64,000 bases of DNA from MW101C3 sp943367595 (GTDB lineage: Bacteria > Cyanobacteriota > Cyanobacteriia > PCC-6307 > Cyanobiaceae): positions 1-64,000 of the forward strand of contig CALRJS020000018.1 of the NCBI GenBank assembly GCA_943367595.1. The letters run 5' to 3'. The notes under the pieces are model-generated. The model searched no databases, was not told where the DNA came from, and saw only the letters and a program-made list of their open reading frames with translations. Every line of letters starts with the position of its first letter. The stretch's first letter is position 1. The position numbers and the translations under genes are program-made. Positions 1 through 8,096 of the stretch are shown one piece after another.

Positions 1-1
1 T

Positions 2-142
2 GATCGCTACCTGGGTGCCTTCAATTACCGCTTCAACCGCCGCTTCAACTTGGCAACAATGACTGAGCGAGTGGTTCATGCCATCTGCAGCTGCGACGCT
101 CGGCCGGAACGCATCTTGAGGAGTGCGGAGCTAGCTACCTAA
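2..142 (+). CDS. IS1595-like transposase, C-terminal fragment (cut by the window edge)
   Basis: The open frame enters from the left edge and ends at the TAA at 140-142, giving 46 residues. The run YLGAFNYRFNRRF is the end of the DDE domain typical of IS1595/ISXO2-type transposases, in which a Y-x-x-x-F-x-Y-R-F-N-R-R-F motif lies near the C-terminus. An imperfect palindrome at about 134-152 overlaps the stop and could be part of the right terminal inverted repeat. Whether the full element is intact cannot be judged here. Confidence 0.6.
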   Translation, partial: DRYLGAFNYRFNRRFNLATMTERVVHAICSCDARPERILRSAELAT

Positions 143-193
143 TCAGGTAAGCGCAAGAAGGCTCCCTTACCATTTCAGCCCCGGGATCCCCCC

Positions 194-742
194 ATGGTGT
201 CGTCAATCGGTGACCATTGCGTGGAGATTCTCTCCGCCCAGGATCTGACCCGCACCGTTCATCGCCTTGCCTCCCAGGTGCTGGAGAGTGCGCCGGACAG
301 TCGCCAACTGCTGCTGCTCGGCATCCCCACCCGCGGCGTGGAACTGGCACGGGTGCTGGCCGCCGAGCTCGAAGCCAGTTGCGGCCACCCGGTGGATCAG
401 GGCAGCCTTGATCCCACCTTCCACCGCGACGACCTGGCCCGGGTGGGCACTCGCATGGTGCAGGCCACCCAGCTGCCGGCGGCGCTTGAAGGCCGCCACG
501 TGGTGCTGGTGGACGATGTGATCTTCACCGGACGGACGGTGCGCGCCGCGCTGGAGGCCTTGCACGCCTGGGGACGGCCGTCGGTGGTGCGTTTGCTGGT
601 GATGGTGGACCGGGGGCACAGGGAACTGCCGATCCAGCCTGATTTCTGCGGTCGGGTGGTGCCCACAAGCCGCCAGGAGTCGATTCAACTCTGGCTGGCG
701 GCCGTGGATGGGCGCGACGGTGTGGTGCTGCTCAAGCCCTGA
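194..742 (+). CDS. pyrR: Bifunctional pyrimidine regulator PyrR / uracil phosphoribosyltransferase
   Basis: The protein has 182 aa, the usual PyrR length. The PRPP-binding loop VVLVDDVIFTGRTV lies near residues 102-115 and the N-terminal segment GIPTRGVELA matches the family. In Firmicutes PyrR binds pyr mRNA and also converts uracil plus PRPP to UMP. In cyanobacteria the RNA role is unproven, so the enzymatic salvage role is the safer statement. The start is ATG. The gene converges on ftrV with only 11 bases between the stop codons, and the gap contains a short imperfect duplication of the stop region (736-762). No pyr-type attenuator is visible upstream. Confidence 0.93.
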   Translation: MVSSIGDHCVEILSAQDLTRTVHRLASQVLESAPDSRQLLLLGIPTRGVELARVLAAELEASCGHPVDQGSLDPTFHRDDLARVGTRMVQATQLPAALEGRHVVLVDDVIFTGRTVRAALEALHAWGRPSVVRLLVMVDRGHRELPIQPDFCGRVVPTSRQESIQLWLAAVDGRDGVVLLKP

Positions 743-762
743 GGCCAGGCCCTTCAGGCCAC
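736..762. repeat. Imperfect 13-14 bp duplication holding both pyrR and ftrV stop codons
   Basis: GCCCTGAGGCCAG (736-748) is followed by GCCCTTCAGGCCAC (749-762). The first copy contains the pyrR TGA at 740-742 and the second contains the complement of the ftrV stop at 754-756. The match is weak and would not be persuasive alone. It is listed because better examples recur at other gene ends in this window. Confidence 0.35.
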
Positions 763-975
763 CGGCTCGAGCTCGTCCGGGCGGAAATGGGCGCGATAGC
801 GACCGAACGCCACAACCACCGGCAGGGTCGGGCTGATCGGACGGCCTTTCCAGTCGTCAAGCACCTGGAACACCTCGCCCTCCAGGCCCTGGAGGTCGAA
901 GGGCTGACCGCGGTGCTCTGGATGGTTGTACACCACGACGCTCTGGCAGACCCTGACCTGTTCTCCCGGCTTCAT
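754..975 (-). CDS. ftrV: Ferredoxin-thioredoxin reductase, variable (alpha) chain
   Basis: The 73-aa product carries the FTR variable-chain pattern: VRVCQSVVVYNHPEHRGQPF, GLEGEV, GRPISPTLPVVVAF and a C-terminal RAHFRPDELE. It forms an SH3-like fold that supports the catalytic FtrC subunit, which passes electrons from ferredoxin to thioredoxin for light regulation of metabolism. The ATG at 975 was chosen because family members begin just before the V-x-V-x-x-S-V-V-V-Y motif. An in-frame GTG at 1011, nine bases after the upstream gene, would add 12 residues. Confidence 0.92.
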   Translation of the reverse strand: MKPGEQVRVCQSVVVYNHPEHRGQPFDLQGLEGEVFQVLDDWKGRPISPTLPVVVAFGRYRAHFRPDELEPVA

Positions 976-1020
976 GAAGGATTCGGTGGCGGACGGCGGC
1001 AATCCTGTCACGGCAGCCCT

Positions 1021-1851
1021 TCAGCGTTGGCAGGTGGTTTCCGGGCCGCTCTCCACCACCTTCCCGCCGAGTTGCCGGCAGGCCCGGGTGAAGGCCGACC
1101 AGTCGTCGACCCCCTGAGCGAGCAGGCTTTTGATGGCCGCATCCAGCTCGGCCACGGGCACGGAGTTGACCGCCGTGGCGCCATGGCTGTGATGCTCCTG
1201 CTCCTGGGTTTTCAGGCCGGAGATGGCAGTTTCCACCTGCCTGCGCAGCACTGCGGACTGCGACCTCCACCAGGGATGATCGATCCGGTTGAGGGCTTCG
1301 AGCGCTTCCCACCAGCGTTTCTGCTCCACCAGCTGGGTGGCCCGCTCCTGCTGGAAGCGGTTACGGCTCCAGAACTCCCTGAGGTTGTCGCCGAGCGCGT
1401 CACCGGCGGGGTGGCGGTCTTCGCCCATCGGCTTGAGGAACACCATCGCCCCCTCCAGATCTCCGGCCTCGAAGCGGGCCATCGCCTTGGTGCGCAGCTC
1501 TTCCTGCCAGGAACGCAGCCGGTCGCGGTCGGCGTCGCTGCCTGCTTCGGAATTGGCCAGCAGCAGTTGCAGCTGAAGCGCCTCCTGCCAGCGCTGCGCC
1601 TGCCAGAGCCGCTCGGCGCGTGCACGGCGGCAGCGGCCCTGCTCGCGCGGTGCGCGCCCCGTCATCCAGCGGAGTGATGCCAGCTGGTCGCTGTAGGCGA
1701 GGCAGGCCTCGTAGCGCCCCTCGCTGGCCGCCCGCTCAAGCCGGCCAGGCAGTTGGCCTTCCCACCAACGGGCCGCACCGATCACGGCGGCCACCAGGCC
1801 GAGAGTGAGCGCCAACCAGAAACGCGGAAGCCTGTGGCGGCGGATGGCCAA
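1021..1851 (-). CDS. Conserved hypothetical membrane-anchored protein
   Basis: The 276-aa product starts with a basic stretch and one membrane segment (about residues 11-27, FWLALTLGLVAAVIGAA). A long soluble, helical, Arg/Glu/Gln-rich domain follows, with regularly spaced W-W and L-E-A motifs suggestive of tetratricopeptide-like helices. I recognise no catalytic motif. It lies directly upstream of ftrV on the same strand and may be co-transcribed with it. The start is TTG, and no ATG or GTG offers a better N-terminus. Confidence 0.7.
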   Translation of the reverse strand: MAIRRHRLPRFWLALTLGLVAAVIGAARWWEGQLPGRLERAASEGRYEACLAYSDQLASLRWMTGRAPREQGRCRRARAERLWQAQRWQEALQLQLLLANSEAGSDADRDRLRSWQEELRTKAMARFEAGDLEGAMVFLKPMGEDRHPAGDALGDNLREFWSRNRFQQERATQLVEQKRWWEALEALNRIDHPWWRSQSAVLRRQVETAISGLKTQEQEHHSHGATAVNSVPVAELDAAIKSLLAQGVDDWSAFTRACRQLGGKVVESGPETTCQR

Positions 1852-1995
1852 GGCGAGGGACAGGCAATTCTCCCTTTCTATGAACCGGACCCACGGCTTA
1901 CGGCCTGCCGGGGTCAGCCGCGCTGTCGTCCACTACCTGCTCGTAGGTTGATCCATCGCCTCAGGCGGGGCCAGCCGAAGCGCGTTGTCTCCGCA

Positions 1996-2052
1996 GAAGT
2001 GAGCGGTCTCAGTGGAAGCGAGGGGTCTCAGTCGAAGCGAGAGGTCTCAGCG
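1996..2052. repeat. 19-bp tandem repeat x3 spanning the Hsp70 stop codon
   Basis: Three 19-bp units occupy 1996-2014, 2015-2033 and 2034-2052, with the plus-strand core GAAGCGAGRGGTCTCAG. On the gene strand each unit contains TGAGACC, and the TGA in the unit nearest the gene is the Hsp70 stop (2047-2049). The other two stop-like TGAs lie exactly 19 and 38 bases downstream. The remainder of the 1852-1995 gap shows nothing else I can name. Confidence 0.85.
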
Positions 2053-3642
2053 CACGGGGCCAAGCGGACGAGGAGGTGAACGCCGCGACGTGCTCAGGTC
2101 TTCGCTTTCCAGCACCAGCTGGCCCTGCCCATCGATCTGAAAGTGCAGTCGCAGGCAATCGCTGCCGCGCTTTCCAGGAGCATCGAGGCTGATCGGCGCG
2201 GGTTGCTGCCCCCAGGGCTGCACCTCCGCCTCCCCTGCTGGCCGCCGCCGCAGCTGAGGCAGTCCATCGCGGAACACCACCTCGGAGCGCTCGTCGTCGC
2301 GGGGTTCTCCCAGCACCAGCTCGATCTGCTCCTGGCCGTCGTGGCTGCAGGCGAGCAGCAGCTCCAGCGGCTGGGTGGTGGGCAAGTTCTGCCCCTCGAC
2401 GAACAGCGGGTGCCAGCGGTGGCTGCCGCTGCGCTGGTCCCAGCAGCGCAGGGACACGCCCCGGGCCAGCACGTCCTTGATCCGCACGCCCGGCGTGAGC
2501 GCCAGCGCCCCCAGGGCCACCGCCTCGATCGGCCGCTCGTCGCGCAGGGGCACGCTGGGGCAACGCTCCTGCAGCCAGCGGCGCACGAGTGGAATCCGGC
2601 TGCTGCCCCCCACCGGCAGGATGGCCTCCACATCCGCCAGCTCCAGCCCCTCGGCCCTGGCGGCGGCAAGCACCCGCTCCAGCAGCTCCTCCAGCAGGGA
2701 GAGAAATCCCTGCTCAAGAAGAATGGTTTCCAGGTCCTGGCGGCTCAGCTGCAGCAGGCGGCTGGTGCCCCCCGGCAGCATCGTCAGTACCGACGCCTCG
2801 GCGCTCTCGCTGAGTTGGCACTTGAGGGATTCCGCCGCTTCCAGCCAGGAGGCGGGCGGCGGGCCCTGGCCGTTCACCTGGGCCCAGAGCGCCGCGGCGA
2901 TCCAGCGGTCGATGTCCCGGCCGCCGAGGGCCACGCCTGCTTTGCCCACGACCCGGGCACAGCGCTGCTTCTGGCTGCTGTTTCTCAGATCGCGGCCGGC
3001 GAAGCGCAGCAGCTGGGCCACCGGCGCGGCGCGCCCCTCGCCGCCTTCGAGGGCCACCAGCGAAAGATCGATCGTGCCGCCACCGAGATCCACCACCAGC
3101 ACGCGGCTGCCGGGGGGCAATCCGGCGCCGATGGCGGCAGCGGTGGGCTCATCCACCAGGGCCACCTCCTCAACGGCCAGGTCCTGGCTGACGGATTGCA
3201 GCCATTCCCGATAGCCGCGGTAGCCGTCGATCGGCGCGGTGAGCACCAGGCGGGTGGGAGCCAGCTGCGCCGGCAGGTGGCGCCAGAGCTGGCGCAGCAG
3301 CATCGCTCCGGCCTGCTCCGGGGACAGCACAGAGGATGCGGCTGCGCCAGCGGCTTCCTCTTGGCGGCCGGTATCGGCGCAGCCACCGATGCCGCGCTTG
3401 AAATCGCGGCAGAGCTCAGGGCCTTCGCTGCCGGCGAGGCCGGCTTCGATCACCTGGCGCCCGATCAACGGCTGCTCCGCTGTGGCGCTGGCCAGCCACA
3501 GCAGGCTGGGGACCACGCAGGGGTCAGCGCAGCTGTAGGGGGCGATCTCCACGAGCTGGGGCGCGCCGCCCTCGGCGGACTGGAAGGCCACCACCGTGGT
3601 GGTGCTGCCCAGGTCGATCGCCAGGGTGCCGGGTGTCGCCAT
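2047..3642 (-). CDS. Hsp70-family (DnaK-like) ATPase
   Basis: The 531-aa protein has the actin-like ATPase domain of Hsp70: phosphate-1 loop LAIDLGSTTTVVAF at residues 7-20, DEPTAAAIGAG, phosphate-2 loop VVDLGGGTIDLSL, and the adenosine motif LPVGGSSRIPLVRRWL. It is about 100 residues shorter than DnaK. The substrate-binding region is divergent and the helical lid is much reduced, so it is an accessory Hsp70 homologue rather than housekeeping DnaK. The start is ATG. Its 3' end lies in a 19-bp tandem repeat. It is transcribed divergently from rpoZ. Confidence 0.87.
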   Translation of the reverse strand: MATPGTLAIDLGSTTTVVAFQSAEGGAPQLVEIAPYSCADPCVVPSLLWLASATAEQPLIGRQVIEAGLAGSEGPELCRDFKRGIGGCADTGRQEEAAGAAASSVLSPEQAGAMLLRQLWRHLPAQLAPTRLVLTAPIDGYRGYREWLQSVSQDLAVEEVALVDEPTAAAIGAGLPPGSRVLVVDLGGGTIDLSLVALEGGEGRAAPVAQLLRFAGRDLRNSSQKQRCARVVGKAGVALGGRDIDRWIAAALWAQVNGQGPPPASWLEAAESLKCQLSESAEASVLTMLPGGTSRLLQLSRQDLETILLEQGFLSLLEELLERVLAAARAEGLELADVEAILPVGGSSRIPLVRRWLQERCPSVPLRDERPIEAVALGALALTPGVRIKDVLARGVSLRCWDQRSGSHRWHPLFVEGQNLPTTQPLELLLACSHDGQEQIELVLGEPRDDERSEVVFRDGLPQLRRRPAGEAEVQPWGQQPAPISLDAPGKRGSDCLRLHFQIDGQGQLVLESEDLSTSRRSPPRPLGPVR

Positions 3643-3802
3643 CGTGTGCGGGCGAAGGGCTCCGCGCAGCTTGGCGGATGGCCGCCGTCATCCGCTCGGC
3701 CGCTGACCCTCCTGCCCGGGCACCTTCCCAGGCGCTGACCCTTCCCTCCCCCTGCCCCCGCCCGCCCGAGCTGGCCTAAGGTCAGGGAAATCAAGATGTC
3801 CT

Positions 3803-4033
3803 ATGTATTCCGGCGCCACGGTGAACCCGAAGGAACTGGCCCAGCGTGCCGAAAGCCTGATCCGTCAGTCGAGCAACCGCTACCTCACCACGGTGAAGAT
3901 CGCCTTCCGGGCCAAGCAGCGCCGTTTCGATGATTTCGATGGGCTGCTGGAGGATTCGATGATCAAGCCAGTCCAGCGGGCCATCGTGGAGCTCTCTGAT
4001 GAGCAGGATCAGCCCGATCTGCTGCCCGGCTGA
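3803..4033 (+). CDS. rpoZ: RNA polymerase omega subunit
   Basis: The 76-aa product contains the cyanobacterial omega signature: ESLIRQSSNRYLTTVKIAFR, AKQRRFDDFD and VQRAIVELSDEQDQPDLLPG. Omega helps to assemble the beta' subunit into the holoenzyme and, in cyanobacteria, affects sigma-factor recruitment. The start is ATG. The DUF1818 gene follows on the same strand, an arrangement common in cyanobacteria. Confidence 0.96.
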   Translation: MYSGATVNPKELAQRAESLIRQSSNRYLTTVKIAFRAKQRRFDDFDGLLEDSMIKPVQRAIVELSDEQDQPDLLPG

Positions 4034-4162
4034 CCAATGCGGCGCTGGCGTCGCTGTTTCCGCTTCAGGAGTGCCGGCTGGAGCCGTCTCCCCTGAGCTG
4101 GCAGACCCGGCTGCTTCCGCGCTCTCGATTTCCGCGCTTTCGACCGCGGCGGCTGCAGCCTG

Positions 4163-4579
4163 ATGCACCCGGCAGGATTTGCCACTGAGGGGGAGGGATG
4201 GCGGCTGGCTCTTGAAGCTGGCCGCCATCCCTTTGGCGTGTTGATCGGCGGAGATGGCTGGGCGGCGGAGCTGAGCCTGGCCGAAGCGGCCGAACTGCGC
4301 CGGGGTGTGCTCGAACTGATCGAGCAACACACCGCCATCGCCGGCCAGTTGATGGCAGAAGAGAGCCTGGAGCTGGAGCTGGAGCGCGGTCCCTGGTGGC
4401 TCGGCCTCTGTGGCGATCGCCGCTCTTGGGCGCTGCGCTTTGTGCTGGCGCCGAGCGATGGGCAGCGGGGCCTGGAGGGGAGCTGGACGCCGGCCGCCAG
4501 CGCTGCTCTGGCGCAGGCCCTGGCGCCCCTGGTGCTGGAGCCGGCGGGGCGTGAGACCACGGAGGGATTGGGCGGCTGA
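4163..4579 (+). CDS. DUF1818 family protein
   Basis: The 138-aa product has features of the cyanobacterial DUF1818 family: GEGWRLALEAGRHPFGVLIGG, WAAELSLAEAAELRRGV and a C-terminal TRP-like strand RFVLAP. It follows rpoZ by about 130 bases, as in many cyanobacteria. No molecular role is known. The stop codon sits inside a perfect inverted repeat that is also a 13-bp direct duplication. Confidence 0.8.
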   Translation: MHPAGFATEGEGWRLALEAGRHPFGVLIGGDGWAAELSLAEAAELRRGVLELIEQHTAIAGQLMAEESLELELERGPWWLGLCGDRRSWALRFVLAPSDGQRGLEGSWTPAASAALAQALAPLVLEPAGRETTEGLGG

Positions 4580-4603
4580 TCAGCACTGCTGATCAGCAAT
4601 CTG
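4576..4603 (+). repeat. Hairpin / 13-bp duplication over the DUF1818 stop
   Basis: CTGATCAGC (4576-4584), ACT, GCTGATCAG (4588-4596) forms a perfect 9-bp stem with a three-base loop that contains the TGA stop at 4577-4579. The same bases can be read as two direct copies, CTGATCAGCACTG and CTGATCAGCAATCTG. No T tract follows, so it is not a standard intrinsic terminator, although it could stall polymerase or protect the mRNA 3' end. Confidence 0.6.
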
Positions 4604-4902
4604 CTCCCAGCTCTGCCCCCGGATCGCGGCGGGTTTTGCCCAGCTTTTCCACAGGCCGGACTGCCCGGACCGGCTGCCCTGTCAGCCACCTGTGGAGAAC
4701 CGCTCCGCCACAGGTTCTCCCCTTGACATGCGGCGCCGAGCGCTTCAAGTGCAACCCTTAACGCGCTTGTTACCAGCCGGGAGCGCAGCTGGGCCCGCAA
4801 TCTCACGCTGGGATGGGCGATGCCGGCCCCCTCCACCCCCGATTTGACGCCATCGGAAGCTTGTGGGGAACTGGGTGACGACCACCCTCCTGCCACGCCT
4901 CG
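4597..4902. other. 306-bp intergenic region with DnaA-box-like sites and an inverted repeat
   Basis: No gene is visible. The region holds a TTTTCCACA site on the plus strand (4645-4653) and its one-mismatch relatives on the minus strand at 4691-4699 and 4862-4870. It also holds a perfect 8-bp inverted repeat ACCTGTGG/CCACAGGT (4688-4695 and 4708-4715) and a possible -35 TTGACA (4723-4728). TTTTCCACA is the reported cyanobacterial DnaA-box consensus. With only one exact site, and no dnaN or dnaA alongside, regulation is more likely than an origin. Confidence 0.4.
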
Positions 4903-5214
4903 ATGGATCCTGCCTCCGTTGTCGACAGCTCCCCGCGTTGCCAGTCCCGCGTCCGCCCGCCTGCCGCTGCTGAGAGCGGCGATGGTGCTGCCGGGGTGGT
5001 GAGCATCAGGGCAGAGGTGCCGGAGGCCTTGCTGGGCTCGATGCGCACCTTCATCGACGCCCATCCCAACTGGGACCAGTACCGCCTGTTCCAGGCCGCT
5101 CTGGCGGGCTTCCTGGTCCAGAACGGGGTCAACAGCCGCGCCGTCACCCGGTGCTACGTCGGCAACATGTTCAACTGGAACGCCTCAGAGGACGGCTGCT
5201 TCAGCGCTCGCTGA
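4903..5214 (+). CDS. DUF2811 family protein
   Basis: The C-terminal 70 residues (from VSIRAEVPEALLGSM through FIDAHPNWDQYRLFQAALAGF and RCYVGNMF) match the small cyanobacterial DUF2811 family of unknown function. The first ~31 residues are low-complexity and not family-like, so translation may really begin at the GTG at 4996 or 4999. The last 14 bases overlap the 3' end of the convergent membrane-protein gene. Confidence 0.78.
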   Translation: MDPASVVDSSPRCQSRVRPPAAAESGDGAAGVVSIRAEVPEALLGSMRTFIDAHPNWDQYRLFQAALAGFLVQNGVNSRAVTRCYVGNMFNWNASEDGCFSAR

Positions 5215-6001
5215 GCGCCCGGGCGGTCCCGCCCTGCCCGAAGCCTTGGTCAAACAGGTCGCTGTAGCCGGCCATGAGCGTGCCGACCATCACGGGCCAA
5301 CCGATCAGCAGCCCCACCGCCAGCAGCACCGCCAGCGCGGCGAAGGGGGTGGGCACCAGCAGCACCATCACCACCTGGAGGCCATGGAGGGCGAGCGTCA
5401 GCAGGTACAGCGGTGCCCAGCGGCGTGTCTTCTGCGACCAGCCGCGCTGAAAGGCCCGCACCGGCCCCAGCCCTCCCACCACCACCAACGGCAGCTGAAA
5501 GACCTGACTGGCATTGAGGATCAGCAGGGCGGCACCACCCAGCACCAGCGCAAGCATGCCCAGGCCTGGAGTGAACAGGCTCAGCACCCCTGCCACCAGC
5601 CCGCAGGTGATCAGCACCAGCGCGTTGACCAGGAGAAGCAACGCTGCCATGCCCAGCAGGCGCAGCATGGCGGCACTTTCCAAGCGAGCCAGCTCGATGA
5701 AGCGCGGTTGCCCTGCCGCCAGGGCGATCCGGTTGCCGCGCAGCAGCCCCACGTTCAGCCAGATGTTGCTGGCCACCCCAGCGGCCAACCCGCCCAGGGC
5801 CAGGACCAGATAACCCGCCGACTCGCCTTGCTGGAGCCCGTCACTGCCCCGGTTCTGCACCAGCTGACCGGCCAGGTTGAGCACCCCGCCCAGCAGGGTG
5901 AAGCCCATGAACCGCAACGGCGCCTGCCCAAAGGCGCGCCAGCCCCGCCGCAGGCAGGAACCGATCGCCAGCGGGGCCACGGACCCGCCGGCGGTTGTCA
6001 T
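5201..6001 (-). CDS. Conserved hypothetical polytopic membrane protein
   Basis: The 266-aa product contains about six hydrophobic segments separated by short loops, with a repeated helix-loop arrangement (around residues 30-60, 75-95, 110-150, 150-175, 200-245). The overall character resembles glycerophosphodiesterase-type or YckC-like membrane domains, but I see no catalytic motif and name no function. The ATG at 6001 overlaps the EVE-gene stop as ATGA, implying translational coupling. The C-terminus overlaps the convergent DUF2811 gene by 14 bases. Confidence 0.7.
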   Translation of the reverse strand: MTTAGGSVAPLAIGSCLRRGWRAFGQAPLRFMGFTLLGGVLNLAGQLVQNRGSDGLQQGESAGYLVLALGGLAAGVASNIWLNVGLLRGNRIALAAGQPRFIELARLESAAMLRLLGMAALLLLVNALVLITCGLVAGVLSLFTPGLGMLALVLGGAALLILNASQVFQLPLVVVGGLGPVRAFQRGWSQKTRRWAPLYLLTLALHGLQVVMVLLVPTPFAALAVLLAVGLLIGWPVMVGTLMAGYSDLFDQGFGQGGTARALSER

Positions 6002-6459
6002 GGGGCCGGCAGCAGCAACGCCATCAGGCGCGCTGCGATGGCATCGGCAACGGGCAGGATCGAAAGCCGGTTGCCGCGCCGCACCACCATCAGCTCTTCG
6101 GGCGTGAACGATTCCCGCAGGGTATCCAGGCTCAGCAGCTGATCGAAGGTGCGGCGGTAAGCCAGCCGCACGCAATCCCAACGCGGCGCCTCCGGCTTCG
6201 AGGCAGGGTCGAAATAGGAGGAGGTTGGATCGAACTGGGTGGGATCGGTGATCCCGGTGGCGACCACCTCCATCAGGCCAATGATCCCGGGGGGCTTGGT
6301 ATTCGAGTGATAGAAGAAGGCCTGATCGCCCACCTTCATGCTGCGCATGTAATTGCGCGCCTGGTAATTGCGAATGCCATCCCAGAGGGTGGTGCCCTCG
6401 CTGGCGAGATGCTCGATTCCGTAGACGTCCGGCTCACTCTTCATCAGCCAGAAGGTCAT
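5998..6459 (-). CDS. EVE domain-containing protein
   Basis: The 153-aa product begins MTFWLMKSEPDVYGIE and continues with TTLWDGIRNYQARNYM, KVGDQAFFYHSN and GIIGLMEV, all classic for EVE (PUA-superfamily) proteins. EVE domains form a pocket for modified bases and are inferred to bind modified nucleic acids. The ATG at 6459 was chosen because homologues start at M-x-x-W-L-x-K-S-E-P. A GTG at 6498 overlapping the murD stop (GTGA) would add 13 residues. Confidence 0.9.
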   Translation of the reverse strand: MTFWLMKSEPDVYGIEHLASEGTTLWDGIRNYQARNYMRSMKVGDQAFFYHSNTKPPGIIGLMEVVATGITDPTQFDPTSSYFDPASKPEAPRWDCVRLAYRRTFDQLLSLDTLRESFTPEELMVVRRGNRLSILPVADAIAARLMALLLPAP

Positions 6460-6494
6460 CGCAGCGCCGGCTCCTTGCTCAGCTGAACAGGAGC

Positions 6495-7937
6495 TCACTC
6501 TATGGCGGCAGGTGTGGCATTCAGTGCGGAGACAAGCGCGCGGAAGTGGTCGCCACGGGCTTCAAAACTGCTGTACTGGTCGAAGCTGGCGCAGGCCGGC
6601 GATAACACCACGGTGGGTGATCCGGAGGCCGTGGCCAGGGCATCGGCTGCCTGCACCGCGGCTCCGAGATCTTCAACATTGCGCACCTCGCCGCTGAAGC
6701 CGCTGTTGCGCAGCAGGCCGGCGAAATGGTCGCGGGCGGCACCGTAAACCACCACCGCCGTTGCCTGCCGTTGCAGCGCCGCCAGCCAGGCGGTGGCATC
6801 GCCCTGTTTCGCCTGCCCGCCCGCCAGCACCACCATCGGCCCCGGCAGGGCCTTGAGCGCCACCTCGGCGGCGTCGTAGTTGGTGGCTTTGCTGTCGTTG
6901 TACCAGGTGATCCCGGCGCGGTCGCAGATCCGCTCAAGCCGGTGCGGAACCCCGGGGAAGCTGCGGAACGCGGCGGCCATCACGGCGCCCTCCAGGCCGA
7001 GCTTGAGCCCCACGGCGGCGGCCAGCACCAGGTTCTGCCGGTTGTGCTGCCCGGGCAGGGCCAGGCTGGCGGCGTCGAACAGCTCGCCGTCGCGGCTGCA
7101 GAGCCTGCCGTCTTCGATCGAGATCAGCGGATCGATCCCGGCAGGAAGATCGGCGCGGGGTCCCGCCGATACCCAGTCGGCCCGGTCCCAGCTGGGGGCC
7201 TGGGCCCTGAGATCGGCGTCATCGGCGTTGAGCAGCCGCACGTTGGCGTTCTCCACCAGCCGCCGCTTGATCGCGCGGTAGTTGCCGAGCGTGCCGTGGC
7301 GCTCCAGGTGATCCGGGGTGAGGGTGGTCCACAGACCGAAGGCGGGGGCCAGCTCGGGGGAGGCCTCGATCTGGTAGCTGCTCAGCTCCATCACCAGCCA
7401 GTCAGGATTGGCCTCGCCTCGCAGGCGGCGCTCGAGCAGCAACTCCGCCGCTGAGGTGCCCATGTTGCCGGCCATCGGCGCATCGAACCCTGCGGCCTGC
7501 AGCAGATGGCTGACCAGATGGGTGACGGTGGTCTTGCCGTTGGTGCCGGTGATGCCGATCCAGGGGATGCCGCGGCTGGCGGCCCAGGCCACCGACGGTT
7601 CGCCGCAGACCCGCACCCCCCGGTCGCGCAGTTCCACCAGGGTGGGATGGTCCCAGCGAATGCCCGGACTGACCACCACGGTGGCCGGCAGCCGCTCAAG
7701 GGCCTCGAATCGCTCGATCGAGAGGGGGCAGTCGAGCTGCACCTCAATGCCGCCGGCCTGCAGGTCGTTCGCCAGGAGATGCTGCGCCGGCGTGGCGGAG
7801 CTTTCCAGCACCAGCACCCGGCTGCCAAGGGCCTGCAGCAGGCGTGCTGCTCCGGCGCCGGATCGACCCAGGCCGACGACCACGGTGAAGGCACCGAATG
7901 GCGGTGAAACTTCCCGCAGCGGCAGCGGTTGGGTCAA
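6495..7937 (-). CDS. murD: UDP-N-acetylmuramoyl-L-alanine--D-glutamate ligase
   Basis: The 480-aa Mur ligase adds D-glutamate to UDP-MurNAc-L-Ala in the cytoplasm. Visible motifs are the N-terminal Rossmann loop VVVGLGRSGAGAARLL, the ATP-binding loop GITGTNGKTTVTHL, the carbamate-lysine/metal region WLVMELSSYQIE, TPDHLERHGTLGNYRAIKRR, and the C-terminal domain motif YNDSKATNYDAAEVAL. The best available start is TTG at 7937. tRNA-Val lies just upstream. The downstream EVE gene follows without a gap. Confidence 0.97.
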   Translation of the reverse strand: MTQPLPLREVSPPFGAFTVVVGLGRSGAGAARLLQALGSRVLVLESSATPAQHLLANDLQAGGIEVQLDCPLSIERFEALERLPATVVVSPGIRWDHPTLVELRDRGVRVCGEPSVAWAASRGIPWIGITGTNGKTTVTHLVSHLLQAAGFDAPMAGNMGTSAAELLLERRLRGEANPDWLVMELSSYQIEASPELAPAFGLWTTLTPDHLERHGTLGNYRAIKRRLVENANVRLLNADDADLRAQAPSWDRADWVSAGPRADLPAGIDPLISIEDGRLCSRDGELFDAASLALPGQHNRQNLVLAAAVGLKLGLEGAVMAAAFRSFPGVPHRLERICDRAGITWYNDSKATNYDAAEVALKALPGPMVVLAGGQAKQGDATAWLAALQRQATAVVVYGAARDHFAGLLRNSGFSGEVRNVEDLGAAVQAADALATASGSPTVVLSPACASFDQYSSFEARGDHFRALVSALNATPAAIE

Positions 7938-7955
7938 CGGGAGAACGTAAAGAAG

Positions 7956-8027
7956 TGGGCGATACTGGAATCGAACCAGTGACTCCTACCGTGTCAAGGT
8001 AGTGCTCTACCTCTGAGCTAATCGCCC
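7956..8027 (-). tRNA. tRNA-Val (GAC)
   Basis: The 72-nt cloverleaf reads from 8027 to 7956. The acceptor stem GGGCGAT pairs with ATCGCCC and the discriminator is A. The D arm contains TAGCTCAGAGGTAGAGC, the anticodon stem CTACC/GGTAG encloses TTGACAC (anticodon GAC, valine), and the T arm contains CTGGTTCGATTCCAG. The CCA end is not encoded. It lies between murD and the PSII S4 gene. Confidence 0.97.
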
Positions 8028-8096
8028 GGGTCGGGAGTCATGAAGACGACACCCGGAGCCGAAACTTAGCAGCCGGCCTTTCCCCCCTCACCGCAG

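Noticed and set aside
2..152. Complete insertion sequence at the left edge
   Set aside because: Only the last 46 codons are inside the window, so neither ends nor target duplication can be assessed.
4597..4902. Chromosomal origin of replication
   Set aside because: Only one exact DnaA-box consensus, no AT-rich unwinding region, and no dnaA or dnaN neighbour.
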